The position numbers and the translations under genes were made by a program. Shown here piece by piece: positions 13,201-25,144 of a stretch of DNA of 64,000 bases (position 1 is the first letter of the stretch; the number at the start of each line of letters is the position of its first letter). This stretch comes from Lottia gigantea (Eukaryota; Mollusca; Gastropoda; Lottiidae). The notes beneath the pieces were generated by a model. That model did not search any database and had not been told where the DNA came from. It worked only from the letters and a program-made list of their open reading frames with translations. Location: assembly GCF_000327385.1 (NCBI RefSeq), contig NW_008707370.1, forward strand, positions 325,258 to 389,257, in the 5' to 3' direction.

Positions 13201-16200
13201 GTTATACCTAGAGGATAAGAAAGAACGAAAGAAATAAATATAACAAAAAGGCCAAGGCTCTTGGCATTGATCTTCCCTCGATTGTCGATACCCTTCAAGA
13301 CTTTATTCTATATCACCATACTTCTTACTCACCGACCGATACGGTCAGCTAAACTTGAGCTTGCTTGCGAAGAATATATCTAAGTCATTATATTCTTTAA
13401 GCAGTAACCCTTCTATTCGAGACTTTAGAGTTCTTGCTCACAATTCCGAAACCGGGAAGATTAAAATTGATCAAATACCTAAGACTATATTTCGTTGATC
13501 TTTTTGCCAGTTTTGAACTGGTACGGGATCTCCAGTGGTAATACAGTGTAAAACTACAGTTTCTCCAATTTTTGTCTTCTGGTCCTCTGGCTTAATGGTA
13601 AAACTTGGTGGTACTGTAAGCAAACGAGATATGGTGATACAGAGCCAAGTACTTCAGCGATAAGACCACAGCAATCCTAAGATAAGCCATTGATCGGCGG
13701 CAAATAAAAATACCCAATATGATTTAACACCCAAGGGTTCAATGAGTTTTAAAAGAAATACTAAATCCAGAGAGAAGTAAAGACTTAAAACGGCGATACT
13801 GCTATGGAACTTTTTTGTATCCTGACCGACCCTTTCTGAGAGTTTACCCGGACAACGATGTTATTACGTTATTGGAACCGTCATCAAAGTCAGAACTCTA
13901 TGATATGAAAAACTGACATGCACTAGCTTTTGAGCTTTTGATTTCAGGTTAATTTTTCATGAACTTTATACAAGTTTGTTGATGGTACAAATTTCACGAT
14001 GGGAAATCCGATTTATTTTGGCAATGTAATTTATACTTGACCTACCAACAACATTCACAGAAGCAGTTCTAATTTTTTCATAGCCATTGTTAGCATAACA
14101 AACATATTCCGCTTTATCTCCAACCACGATGTTCTTGATGACCAAGTCTCCTTCAGCAGTGATCTCATATTTGCTGTTGGTGGTTAGTTTATTTGATACT
14201 GCAAATCTGTACCAACTAATGGTAGGTTTAGGATAACCGATTGTCCGACATGGTATAGTTACACTGGCATCACCGGCTTTAGCCATCTGACTTACTGGTG
14301 GTCGAACGAATACAGGAGGACCTAAGCAATAAGTGATAATATTAGCATGCCCGCTTTGTATGTCTCAAAACACTAATCAATTGCGTGGTAGTGGCTCAAC
14401 TACTAACCAACTTGGTTGTTTTAAGTCCACTGGCCCCAAACCTCTAAGGGGACCACAGTCCCCAGAGAAAAAATACATATGTTTAAAAATAAATCCCAGA
14501 TAAGGGTCCCAAACCACCTAAGTGCACGGGCCTCCACTCTAGTTGAGCCACTGATGCTTGGTCAATAAAATCAAAATGTAAGTTTTATATTTATCCCACT
14601 ATAGTACAGTTACTCAAGATTGTCTCCAAGGGCTTCAACCATTTTAGTTTTAAGCTCTAGGGTAGGACTTCCCATTTAAATATTTACAAGCATGCATCAG
14701 GGTAAAAAAATAGATCGAATATCTGTTTCCGTCTGATAGTTGACAGTTGGAAGCCAGAAAGAGTTGGCTAAGATCGTTCGCCTGGAAATGATGTTTCTAA
14801 TGACAAAAGCCCTTCTTTAGGACAATCATATATCGGGACCTTATCTTTCATATCATTTTCATTAGCGTATTACCTTGAACGTTAAGTTGTGCGGTCACTG
14901 ATTGCGACCCAACTGTATTAGTAGCTGTACATACATAAAGACCATGATGCTTCACCTCCGGTTGCTCTATTGTTAATGTTCCATCAGCAGCTACTTCAAC
15001 TCCGGAATCTTTTTCTCCAGGTTGGATTGCGTCTGTAAAAGGACATAAAACCAATTGCTGATACGGTTACATTACTTTTGATAGAATCTACTCTGAATGT
15101 TACCTTTAGGGATAAAGTTGTTCCTTTGGGTCTGCAAAAGCAGCGGGACATTTTGTTCTTTGATACTGTCTGCAACTAAATACCATGATTTTTTTTTTAG
15201 ATTTATCAACTTATGGAGGACCCTAAAACCACTTGATAAAGTGTTGAGCCTCCTGGAGTTTCACTTCAACTAACTCATGAAGTTTCTACTGATTATGCAC
15301 CGTTTGTTGATTTGTTTACAATAGAAAATTGGGTCCAATGTAAGATCAAAATTACCTTTCACTGGCGTCTTCCAAGATAAGGTTGGTTGAGGATTACCAA
15401 CTGCTTGACATGCTAGGGTAGCCTTCTCTCCTTCAACTACAGTTACTGTTGTTGGTGTTACAGTGAAACTTGGACGGACTGAAATACGGAATATTCAAAA
15501 TAAATTATTTAATTTAAACAATGATCAAAACGTATCATTTTGAAGTTGTAAATTCAAGATATTGCATTACATGTTTATTGTTTATTCCAATGAAACCAGC
15601 TGCGATGTTTTAAATCCTAAACTTTCACTACACACAGCTGCGACCATTCCTGGTCGATTTCAAACTGCCGAGGGATCACAGCATGTTACACATACTATGT
15701 TGTTCCGTTTGACTTGACGCATTTTTCGGTGCTCGATACACCTCTGTGGTTTTCGTTAAATAGACGCATAATAAATACACAAAGCTTTGGACCATCGTGA
15801 TTTGCCAGAAGAGTTAGTTCTTCATGAATATACCCTGTTTAAGAAATGAATTGATCAGGCAAATCTTACCTTGGACGGTTAGTTTTGAGGATTTTGTTAT
15901 GCTGCCTTGAGTATTTTCAGCCTTACATATATAGGTCCCCCTATCGCTTCCGCCCACATTACTAAGAATCATTTTATTGGCATCAGGATAGCTGACTCTG
16001 TCCGCTGGTAAACTCCCTGATTCCTAAAATAAGATAAAAAAATCACACGATACAATGTTCCATGTCCAATTACAGAAGATTGGCGAAAATACGAACTTGT
16101 TGGTTTGCTTTTACTTCTGTCGTTCATGGATGACCGAAATTCCAACGAAATTCCAACGAAAAAGGATGCATCCAAATCAAGATTGATCTGCAATTATCTG

Positions 16201-18932
16201 AAAACGTCTTTTATGCGGATATTTCAAAGCTTAAAGAGCAGGCATAGGCATAGGCATGATATTGACGGGCTCGGCCCGAATTAAAAATCTTACTTTGGAC
16301 CAAGTAATGCTGGGAGGTGGGTTTCCACTAGCAATACACTGGAACACAACATTGTCTCCTTCTATCACTTGTTGATCACCACTGGTGGACGTAAATACTG
16401 GAGCTGCCACAGGACCTGAAAATATACGTTCTTGTCAAATCGGTAATTTACGTAGAGGATCCAACAATTTTGTGTGAAAAAAAAAGTTTCCGATAAAAGA
16501 CCGTGAAAAAATTTTCTAAATGTATGATACTTTATCAATGTAAACTACATACACATTTAGAAATACCGGATTCGGATTAAAAGCAATGAAACATGTTCTA
16601 CGTTTATCCATGGTTTATTCTCCATTTTTCAAAAATATTGCCTAGTGTTCTAGCCTGGCACCGAAGCTTTGATTGGTCATACATTTAGGAGGCGATGGGA
16701 TATATCTTAACCGAAACATTAAACAGAGACTGCAGCATTCGGACAAATAATAAAAGCAACAAGTCAGTACCTGTCACAGTTAGTGTTGCTGATTTGCTGT
16801 CTTCCCCCTCACTATTCTTAGCAACACATTTATAATTACCACCTAGGTTAGCTGAGACAGAAGCAATAGAAAGTCTGTTGTTGGAGTTGATGGTGTACTC
16901 AGTCTGGGCCTGAAAACAAAGACATGAGGATTGATGGATGAAATAAAGTTTCAAATTCTAATTTCAGACCCATTAAAAAGTAACCAAAGTGCCCAAATAC
17001 TTTCAGTACATCTGGGCTAGTCTCGTAATACAGTCCTTGGTTATAACAAACTCAACTGTGTTTTTGAGTTTTTAGGATCAATAAAGGTGCGAGCTTTAAG
17101 ATCCATAGAATTTCATTTAGGTCCATAAATATAACACTACTGGAAAGCTGGTGATTCGTTTAACTTACTTGAATTTGGACCTCAGTACTACTACCAGTCT
17201 TGGTAAAATACCAGGTGACTGTTGGGGAAGGTCTTCCGGCAGCTTCACAATCAAATAACACAGGTGTTCCCAAAGGCGCACTTGATGACACTGGAGACTT
17301 CAATATCTCCGGCTGACCCTGGACAGTCAGTGTTGCTGCTGAACTTCGCACATTTTGATTTAACATGGTGTTCGTTGCTAAGCAACTGTAACTTCCTTCA
17401 TCGCTATAACTAACGCTATCTATTTTAACGGTGGAAAGGGTTCTTGAAACCATGGTAACGGTTGGCTTGGTAACTGGATTATCACCTAGATACCATGTGA
17501 TTTTTGCAGCGGGATAGCTGTCTATTTCACATTCTAATGTCACCGGCTGCTTCACATTTCCGATCACACTTTGTGGATTTTTCGAAAAAATAGAGCTTAA
17601 TTCTGAAAATATGGAACAAGTCAAATACTTCCATACCTTTCAGAATCACCTTGTTTCGTAATGTATTTTTGAATCAAAATAAATTATTTTTATGCAAAAA
17701 CATTAAAATGGTAGCATGGCTGACCCATACCTTATGAAATATAACCGAAGTACACTCTTTGATCACTGAACAGCGAAAACATCAGTTCAACTAGGTCAAA
17801 GATAAAGTTGTGTTACGTAAACTACATCCGGGTACATTGTATGCCTGAACTGTGATCCATACGGAGACTGGAAAGACTTGAAAGGAAATCTATAGCACAA
17901 AGACGTCTGTGTGCTTTTTAGAGAAGATAGGCTTACAGATCTCATTCAGGACTTACTTGCTAAATTGAAAGTAACTTTGTTACTGTATATAGATTGGGCA
18001 CCAGACGTAACAATACATTGGTATTGACCTAAACTGGTTGTTCTAGCCTCTTTAATCTGTAGAGTACCATTTGGATGAACTACCTGGTTGTCACTTGTAG
18101 GCGCATCAGCTTCTCCAAATCGCCACCTTCAATAAACAACAACAAAGTAATCCTTTGAAGCTGGATAGTTCTGTTACAGCATGATGGCAAATAGCACAAA
18201 GTACTGCTGCAAACCCTGTAGATCTATAAGAGACTATTCTTTACAGATTTAAATAGCTATAGCCTAGTAGACGATGGTTGACTGAACAAGCACCAAAACA
18301 GAGGGCTAAACTGATTTTTTTGTATGGACTTATGCCATTGTTTGCCATCAAGTCACGCAAGAGCTAAAAAAGAAACTTAACAGTTTACCATTAGATCTTC
18401 GTTCCAGTTTTGTTGTGTAAACAAAAGAATCTTACTTGTAAGAAACCGAGTTAGTTGTCGGTTCAGCTTGACAATGCCACCAGAATGGTTCAGATTGTAA
18501 GGCCACTGCATTCTGTGGTTCTACCATAAATTTCAAACCTAGAATTGAGTATTGGATCTGTCTATGGATATATGAATGTAGTTATGTGCTCAAATTTTTA
18601 ATATTGAGGTTCAGTTCGAATAATTCAAACTAACAGTTTGTCAAAAAATATTTGTAACAGCTAATGAACTTTTCATACGGAAAATATAATAAACAAGGAA
18701 GTATTTCTAAATGAAAACGAAATGAAAAGTGGTATCAGGTGTATAGAAGAGTAATAACTTTTTTTTTGGTTATCTTGTTGTTGTACATCCAACAGACTCT
18801 TTTGGCTTTCATATAATCATAAAATTAGTTAGACATTATAGGTAGGCCTATAATTGGATTTGACATACCTTTGACCAAATTCAGACAAAGGATAAATATA
18901 TTGCAGTATTTCCACCAAGTCACAATAGCCAT
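4227..18932 (-). CDS. Type I membrane adhesion protein, 10 Ig + 3 FN3 domains
   Basis: A 26-exon chain reads in frame to 1547 residues. Exons, 5' to 3': 18932-18869, 18538-18436, 18126-17957, 17602-17169, 16909-16771, 16415-16294, 16023-15870, 15478-15356, 15032-14874, 14321-14046, 13613-13479, 13145-13008, 12602-12400, 12017-11924, 11632-11357, 10989-10747, 10500-10204, 9890-9798, 9585-9370, 8946-8876, 8464-8230, 7460-7274, 5955-5926, 5605-5447, 5209-5152, 4691-4227. All introns are GT-AG. Residues 1-21 form a signal peptide. Ig domains (Cys...Trp...Tyr-x-Cys) fill about 22-944, and FN3 domains 945-1043, 1044-1146 and 1147-1248. A membrane helix spans about 1264-1288, followed by His-His-Arg-Lys. 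The 259-residue tail is Ser/Tyr-rich, with a proline SH3-type motif (IPPPKPKR) and the C-terminus MFYY. It is likely a cell-surface adhesion or guidance receptor of the L1/Dscam/contactin type. No L1 ankyrin-binding FIGQY motif was seen and no ortholog can be named. The acceptor of exon 24 is the least certain boundary. Confidence 0.9.
5746..5805 (-). repeat. SINE 3'-tail fragment in an intron of the Ig/FN3 gene
   Basis: The string GAGTTTTACGTCCTACTTTT matches the 3' end of the tRNA-derived SINE seen at 35376 and 54716. Only the tail is present. Confidence 0.5.
7274..7460 (-). CDS. Transmembrane exon of the Ig/FN3 gene
   Basis: This exon (number 22) links the last FN3 domain to the cytoplasm. 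It encodes a linker, a strongly hydrophobic stretch rich in Leu and Ile (about 25 residues, starting [10 protein letters not shown]), and then the basic stop-transfer HHRKYKK. The next exon (5926-5955) is only 30 bp, in phase 2 on both sides, and could be skipped without breaking the frame. Confidence 0.85.
18869..18932 (-). CDS. First coding exon and signal peptide of the Ig/FN3 gene
   Basis: ATG at 18932 opens [20 protein letters not shown], a short N-region followed by a hydrophobic core, as expected of a cleaved signal peptide. The exon ends on AAAG with donor GTATGT in phase 1, which joins exon 2 (18538) without a stop. I chose this start because it is the only ATG upstream that is in frame and adds a secretion signal. 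Confidence 0.75.
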
Positions 18933-19568
18933 GTTTTATAGTCTATTGTTATTTAAAACTTATCTCTCTAATAGCATAATCAATTCAGGTCGATTGAAAC
19001 CAACAGTTGACCTGTAAAGAACAAAGACTTAACAATTTGAAATGTAGTTTGTTGAAACACACCCTTGAATACATTAAAATTATTGAAGAGCATTATCACT
19101 AACCGAAAAAGACCATTACACATGGGTTACGGTGGCAGGATCGAAAATGCCTGAGGGAGAGGGGAGGAGTGGGACTTGGGCGCAAATGAGAGGTGTCCCA
19201 CCAAGACGAAGCCCAAAGCCCCTTGAGGCATTTGAGATTTACCATGAGTATTTAAGGGCTAAATTTAAGAACTTTCATGGGCCTGAGGAGGGCGTTGCCC
19301 AATTCCACCCCGACCCTAGAAAAGCAACTGAACTGTGTATCGGATATCAAATGACTGTAAGCAATATAACTCCATAGCAAACTTTGTTAATATCCATAGC
19401 TTTCTGTCAGTAAATCCAGTTATTATTAAACGGTAAATTCAATACAAGGATTGTAATAAGTACAGTAATTGTAAATAGGAATCAATTATTATATCATTAT
19501 AAGTAAACTAGTGATTTAAATTGCGTTATGTATGAAATTGCTTTTAGAAAACTTTGTCGTGTTGTGTA

Positions 19569-19669
19569 CAGTGGCGTATCTCGGAGTAAGAACAGGGTGG
19601 AGGCAAAGCCGAGCCAATGTCTTTTCTGGAGAGGCCCTGCCCCTACCCCTTTCTCGTAGATACGCCACT
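19569..19669. mobile_element. Small MITE-like element with inverted ends
   Basis: The ends read AGTGGCGTATCT and its reverse complement AGATACGCCACT, enclosing about 75 bp without coding potential. This is the form of a short non-autonomous DNA element. No clear target-site duplication was identified, so the superfamily is left open. Confidence 0.5.
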
Positions 19670-19929
19670 CGTGTATATAATAGCATTTGTATATACTATA
19701 CCATGGGACAGACCGGGCGTAAACCTTGCGCCGCCACTGCCATGGGATTGCCACGCTTAGCACGATATAACTTTTCTCAAAAGAAAATATGCACCCCACA
19801 TGAACAATTGATTTTGATCTTGTGTAAATGGGGTAATTTGAAATATTTCTAAGAAAACGAAAGTAAAATGGTATTGCATTAGACACCAGCTGTGTGATAT
19901 TAGAAACTATTTAAACAATAAGTGCAGTG

Positions 19930-20480
19930 AATCACACTTCAGAATCAATAGATATCGTATTATCACAATTCCCTAGGTTTAGATTTTGTATAACTTTGTC
20001 CTTCTGTTTTTTACTCCCAATTATGCCATTGTGTTGGTGACGCTCTACAATGATATAACGCTCTGCGGTGTGCAATGGTGAATATTTACTATAAGTATTA
20101 AATATTGTATTATGACAATCTTCTGGGTTTAGATTTGAACAACTTAGTACAACTTGGTTTGTGACCTTCAATTAAATGTGCTATAAGTAATTGATTTATT
20201 ATCACAATTGTCTAGGTTTATATTTTATTAAACTTAGTAAATATCAGAATTGAATTAACGAAGTTTTACATCCTTGATGAGGTAACATTGAGGTAACGCT
20301 CTGCAGTTTGCAATGAGGTATATCTGCTATAAGTAATAGATTTATTATCACAATTTTCTAGGTTTAGATCTATTAAACTTGGTAAATATCAGAATTGAGT
20401 TAATGGAGTTTTACGTCTTTCTTTTCTGCTTCTGGCTAAGCTGATAATGATTGCCAACGCTCTGTATACGGTTTGGAATG
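19930..20480. repeat. Diverged direct repeats of about 160 bp
   Basis: Three or four imperfect copies share the phrases TATTATCACAATT, CTAGGTTTAGAT and AACGCTCTGC in the same order. The last copies also carry GAGTTTTACGTC, the tail signature of the local SINE family, so SINE fragments appear to be caught up in the duplication. Confidence 0.6.
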
Positions 20481-20887
20481 AAGAATTTCTCTAACGCAGT
20501 TTTCATGTGATTCAGATGAAAGTAATTTCAAACTGTAGCTGAATTATAACTATTCGTGCGAGGTGATATATTTTAACAATTATGGTGGTAAGGGCGTCAA
20601 CGTGTTCTTAGTAGGTTTCTTGATGCTTTAATAGTTCCCTGGGTGTGGTGTGGCTAACACTTGTAGGGGAAGAATTTGTCTTTGGGGATCTATTTTCAGG
20701 ACACGGTGCCCGTTTTCCAATTGATGTACCACTACTATGGAGTCAACCTTGTGCGGTTGGAAACATTGGTGGTATTAGCTTTAATACAAACTTTAATTTA
20801 CATTTTTTTGCGGGTGTAAGGATATCAGAGGATATCAAATGATTGTGTGAGGTTGTGAGGGTATTAAATGATTTCTTTAAGGTTGTT

Positions 20888-20952
20888 TGCTGTCTTCATT
20901 AGCCCACAAGGTGAAGAAAGGTATGGACGTAAAACTCCATTTATTTCATTCC
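20888..20952 (+). repeat. SINE 3'-end fragment beside a minisatellite
   Basis: The text GTCTTCATTAGCCCACA followed by GACGTAAAACTCCATTTATT is the sense-strand 3' end of the SINE family seen at 29080. The head is missing. The 30-bp minisatellite starts within a few bases of its end. Confidence 0.6.
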
Positions 20953-20956
20953 TTTC

Positions 20957-21515
20957 AAGGTTGTGAATGATTGTTTAAAGTTGTGAAGAGATCAAATGAT
21001 TTCTCTCAGGTTGTGAGGATATCAAATGATTTCTCTGAGGTGGGGATATCAAATGATTTCTCTCAGGTTGTGAGGATATCAAATGATTTCTCTGGGGTTG
21101 TGAGGATATCAAATGATTTCTCTGGGGTTGTGAGGATATCAAATGATTGCTCTGCGGTGTTGAGGATAGCAAATGATTGCTCTTGGGTTATCAATTGATT
21201 GCTGTGGGGATGTGAGGATATCAAATGATTGCTCTGCGGTGTTGAGGATATCAAATGATTGCTCTGCGGTGTTGAGGATATCAAATGATTGCTCTGGGTT
21301 TGTGAGGATATCAATTGATTGCTGTGAGGATGTGAGGATATCAAATGATTGCTCTGCGGTGTTGAGGATATCAAATGATTGCTCTGCGGTGTTGAGGATA
21401 TCAAATGATTGCAGTGAGGTTGCGAGGATATCAATGATTGCTGTGAGATTGTAAGGATATCAAATGATTGCTCGGAGGTTATACGGATATCAAGTGATTG
21501 CTCTGAGTGTGTGGG
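20957..21515. repeat. Minisatellite, 30-bp unit, about 17 copies
   Basis: The unit contains GAGGATATCAAATGATTGCT and is 30 bp long. Because 30 is a multiple of three, long frames stay open on both strands (on the minus strand a ten-residue NHLISSQPQR-like unit). These frames have no splice signals or conserved partner and are taken as repeat by-products. Confidence 0.9.
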
Positions 21516-22331
21516 GCTGAAAAATTTTGGGAATTACTTCCTTATAAGTGGAGATTTGATTGACTAACTTAATGTAATAAAAATAATGTATATAATACGA
21601 CATATCCAACAGCGTTTCTTTGGCGTTTCTCATCATTGAGCTCTTAACTGCCTGGCACTGTGGGTCCCAATAGACAATTCTATGACCCTTACTCGACCTT
21701 ATCACAAAACACGTTATGATTTATAGAAACGCCATTGAACAGTTCTAAGCTAATAATGAAATGACCTAAGTTTAACGTAAAACTGACCTCTATCCTATAT
21801 TATCCCTGGTCATATGGTCAACCATTTTCTCAATATTATTTAATCCAACACAAAACAAATTAAAACGACATCTATGCACTGAATTGGAACACTGCAGTAG
21901 GCCTATATTGTAGTAATATATTGCGTGTCACGTGGTACGCAACAGGTGTTCGCGAAATTCAATAATTTTATTTTTACTTCTCATGAGTTGCTCATCAATA
22001 CGGTTCAATATTAAACCGACATTTTATACTACATTACTACAGGGTGGGAATTTAAAAGCGACAGATATTCACTGAATCAACTTTCTGTTGTAGGCAGGTC
22101 CAAGGGAAATAACTCTTTAAATAACGTTTAAATTCAACAAGGCTTTTATGCCTACATTAGTCAGGGGAAGTCACTCTTGAGTTGGATATTATAACTTAGT
22201 AGCAGCAATTTTCGTTTAATCTTGCGTACAAGATCATTATGGATATATTAGATGAAAAAATATGCTCATTTCACAACAGAAGTGACCTCTTCAAAAATCA
22301 AAGATCTACATTTAAATCATCTTCACAATGT

Positions 22332-22580
22332 CAAGCTATTACGAACTTGGTCTTATACCTTGGCTGCAAAAGCCACTTTTCTTGTATCACAAAAGAGTAA
22401 ATGCAGTGATTTGGTTGGATCATAGCCCTCGACAGAAAGTGGGTCAACAATAAGCCATAATGTCCTTCTGTCAAGAGTACTGATTGGCTGAATTTGTTGG
22501 CGTAAAACCAATCAATCAAATCGCTGCATTCCATGATAGAGGTGGCTATGAATAAGACGAAGTTGGCAGTTATGCAGTTT
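22332..22580. mobile_element. Non-autonomous DNA element (MITE-like)
   Basis: The left end, GTCAAGCTATTACGAACTTG..., and the right end, which ends in GCAGTTATGCAG, are partly inverted copies of each other (both carry CAACTTCGTCTTAT-type text and a GCCACC block). The element at about 55920-56130 has the same order of landmarks (CAAGCTAT...ACGAACTT, ACCTTG, GCCAC, CCACTGCATTC), so this is a dispersed family. Confidence 0.5.
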
Positions 22581-23600
22581 TAAAAATAACCTTACAACCA
22601 GATTCACTATTGATTTGTATTGATTTTATTATGGAATGTTATGAATATACACACACAAAAAACAACAAACAACACTCAATACTACATTCATATGATTCCT
22701 TTCAGATTTTTCAAGGAAATTTTGATTTGATTAGATATGAAAATGCTTAATACTAAATGCGCACTACAATCTATATAAAAAAGATTTTCCACATACATCA
22801 ATAAAACAAATGCAAAATAATTCGCTCAGTGGCATATATAAGGGGGGATCATGGAAAAAAAAGAAAAATGTATTCTACTTTCAAGGCCAAAATCACGTTA
22901 GATGTATTCTCCTCTTTTCCAGGGGGGAGGCCCACCGCGCCCAAAACCATGACTACTGCCCTCTAAAATCCAGGGGGGAGCAAATGACAAAATCCAATTT
23001 TTGGTTGGAAACAGGACATAAAAAACTGACTGCAAATGAAAATTTTTTGTCCACAGTTCATACTGTTGACTTAATCCAGTGATTGATCAAATTCTCTCAG
23101 ATGCCCCAGTTATAGCATTCTTTATAAATTCCAGACACAAGGTCAACATAAGCCCCCTTAACAATTGATAAATATTGCACAAATACATTAAAAAATTCAC
23201 TCCAACAACCTATTAATAACCCAAATACCATCAATTATTATTATATTCTTCTATATTATATGGATACAAGTTACCAGCAGTCAAATATTCAACGTTAAGT
23301 CATAATCTGTTACATAAAAATTTAGAAAAATTTCATTGTTTAATCATATGCAAATCGTGGAGGGTCAAAATTTAAAAGATATGGAAGAATCCTCGTTTCA
23401 TTTGTCAATCAAAACCTCAAGTGTTTTTTTTTTTGCATCATAAGTCACATTTGATTACTGAAAGCTGCTTTGAGTCCTAAACCAAAATATTTAAACAACC
23501 ACTGCATTAAAACTTGTCCATTCTACCCAAGTTTCTATAACACTATATGGTTCAAATGAATACATGTATTATCTATATCTTTATAAACCAATCTAGCTGT

Positions 23601-24721
23601 TTATTTGTATTTCTGGGCAGCTGTTTCCATGAAGTTAGCTAACCTAACATCTTTCTCTGAGAGACCAGATACATCATGTGTGGTCAGCGTTACTTGGACC
23701 TGAAAGGAAAGATTGGAAATGTAACTGGAGGTGTGTGCTACAGGCAATTAGTATCGAAGATCCCTAAAGTTTGAAATTATACCAGAATAGGCTCATACAA
23801 CTGTCCTGGAAAAATTTCCCTCATTGCATACCCCTTGACATTGACTGTCCTCAATTATCTCACTTACCTTATTATAGACATTGAACCATTCTGGATGGTG
23901 GTTCATCTTTTCAGCTTGTAAAGCTGTTTGTGTCATAAAACCAAATGCCTGAAAACATAGTACAGCTATTTAATGTATAGGCCTAGATGACCCACTATAG
24001 TAAAAAGCATATGAAAATATAACTTCCTAGGGCTGCCATATGCATTGTTTGAAATAACATAAGAGAGTATGTGAAAAAATACCCAAATATTGTCCAGAGA
24101 CAATGGCTCGATAGACAGAACCCTACTGACTCATACCTGGTCTCTACAATTTAAATATATGAAGTGGCATTTATACCTTCAACAAAGATCTTCTTTTACT
24201 CCAGGTATGAATAATATTAAAATCAAACCTACCTCATTAAAGTTTTTAAAGAGATATTCTTTGTAAATGGCATCTCTACCTTCCACAAGAGACCAACCAG
24301 CAGATGTCAGTGGTGCAAGAGTTGTCTCTCTTTGTTCAGTTGTTAATTTGGAACGTTTTGCATCAGAGGCCTGAAATTTAGATAAAATTTACAAATACAT
24401 TTCATATCTAACAAAACAAATCTTTTCTAAATTGCAGGGCATGTTTTCTTGTTAAAACTGGGGATAGGAACCTATGCTATTGAATTATCTGATTTACTAT
24501 CCGACCATAAAAATTAAGACTCGCATTTAGCACACATTTAAAGCAGAAAACATTACTAAAGGCGATTTTTCACTAGCACTGCTGTGGTAAATATCTACTG
24601 TTAGGCAATGCTTGCAAAAAAGGATGTTTCCACAATTTCTTACCATTTTCTTGACACCGCGAATACAATTTCTGGAATGATTTGAAGCCAAATCAAAGAG
24701 CGACCTACTAAAAAGTCGCAT
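23601..24721 (-). CDS. PCBD: Pterin-4a-carbinolamine dehydratase (PCBD/DCoH)
   Basis: Four exons, 24721-24644, 24370-24233, 23948-23868 and 23699-23601, all joined in phase 0, give 131 residues ending in TAA. The family core is plain: [41 protein letters not shown] and GLSEKD. The three histidines of the active site are present (His89, His90, His107, with the same 17-residue gap as in human PCBD1). Known role: dehydrating 4a-hydroxytetrahydrobiopterin to recycle BH4 for aromatic amino acid hydroxylases; vertebrate PCBD1 is also a HNF1 dimerisation cofactor. Residues 1-26 are Arg/Ser/Leu-rich with one acidic residue, like a mitochondrial presequence. Met26, the last codon of exon 1, lines up with the start of cytosolic PCBD1. 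Whether it is PCBD1- or PCBD2-like cannot be settled here. It is divergent from INTS10. Confidence 0.95.
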
Positions 24722-25144
24722 CAATTTAACAATTGTTCTATTGTTATCTAAATCAGCAATTTATCCAATAATGTAGCCGGCTTCAAGGAAAACAAGCACC
24801 TGCTATTCTTCTCTCTAGGCAGAATTATCCAGTCTACGTAAATTTGTTTGAATTATTACATTGACAAAAGCGTCATGCTGATCAAGACTAAGCTCTTTTC
24901 TTGTAAAGTCTAATTAAGTCCAGCTCTGTACAAAACACAATAAATATGATAACGCAGAACGAAAGTTGACTTATCTTTTCTTTTATGATTTTATGGCCTA
25001 GCTTTAGCAATGTTTCTATTTTGAAGTATTTTAAATAATTTGTTAACCTAAAGATTTTTATACAGGTAGATTTTTTCCAATTTGAACTGGAATTTGTATT
25101 AATATATCTTCGTGCCAAATTTTACAATTGTACGAAACACAAGC
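24722..25144. promoter_or_regulatory. Shared head-to-head promoter region of PCBD and INTS10
   Basis: The two start codons point away from each other across 423 bp, so both 5' UTRs and both promoters must lie here or overlap. The sequence is AT-rich with no evident CpG island and no TATA box placed convincingly for either gene. The arrangement suggests a bidirectional promoter. This is inferred from layout only. Confidence 0.6.

Larger units (their letters stand above)
18933..23600. other. Intergenic region between Ig/FN3 gene and PCBD
   Basis: The left end should contain the 5' UTR and promoter of the Ig/FN3 gene, but no convincing core motif was seen. The rest holds a purine-rich, unidentified block at 19126-19378, a small inverted-repeat element at 19569-19669, diverged direct repeats of about 160 bp at 19930-20480, a SINE tail next to a 30-bp minisatellite (20888-21515), and a hairpin-type dispersed element at 22332-22580. 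The right end is probably 3' UTR of PCBD. No gene is supported. Confidence 0.55.

Noticed and set aside
19126-19378. 81-codon plus-strand frame in a GC-richer block
   Set aside because: Could be a fragment of a transposon or host gene, but no motif identifies it and no neighbours extend it.
20971-21454. Open frames on both strands with ten-residue repeats
   Set aside because: The 30-bp tandem unit keeps frames open by arithmetic; both strands are open over the same bases and no splice or homology evidence supports a protein.
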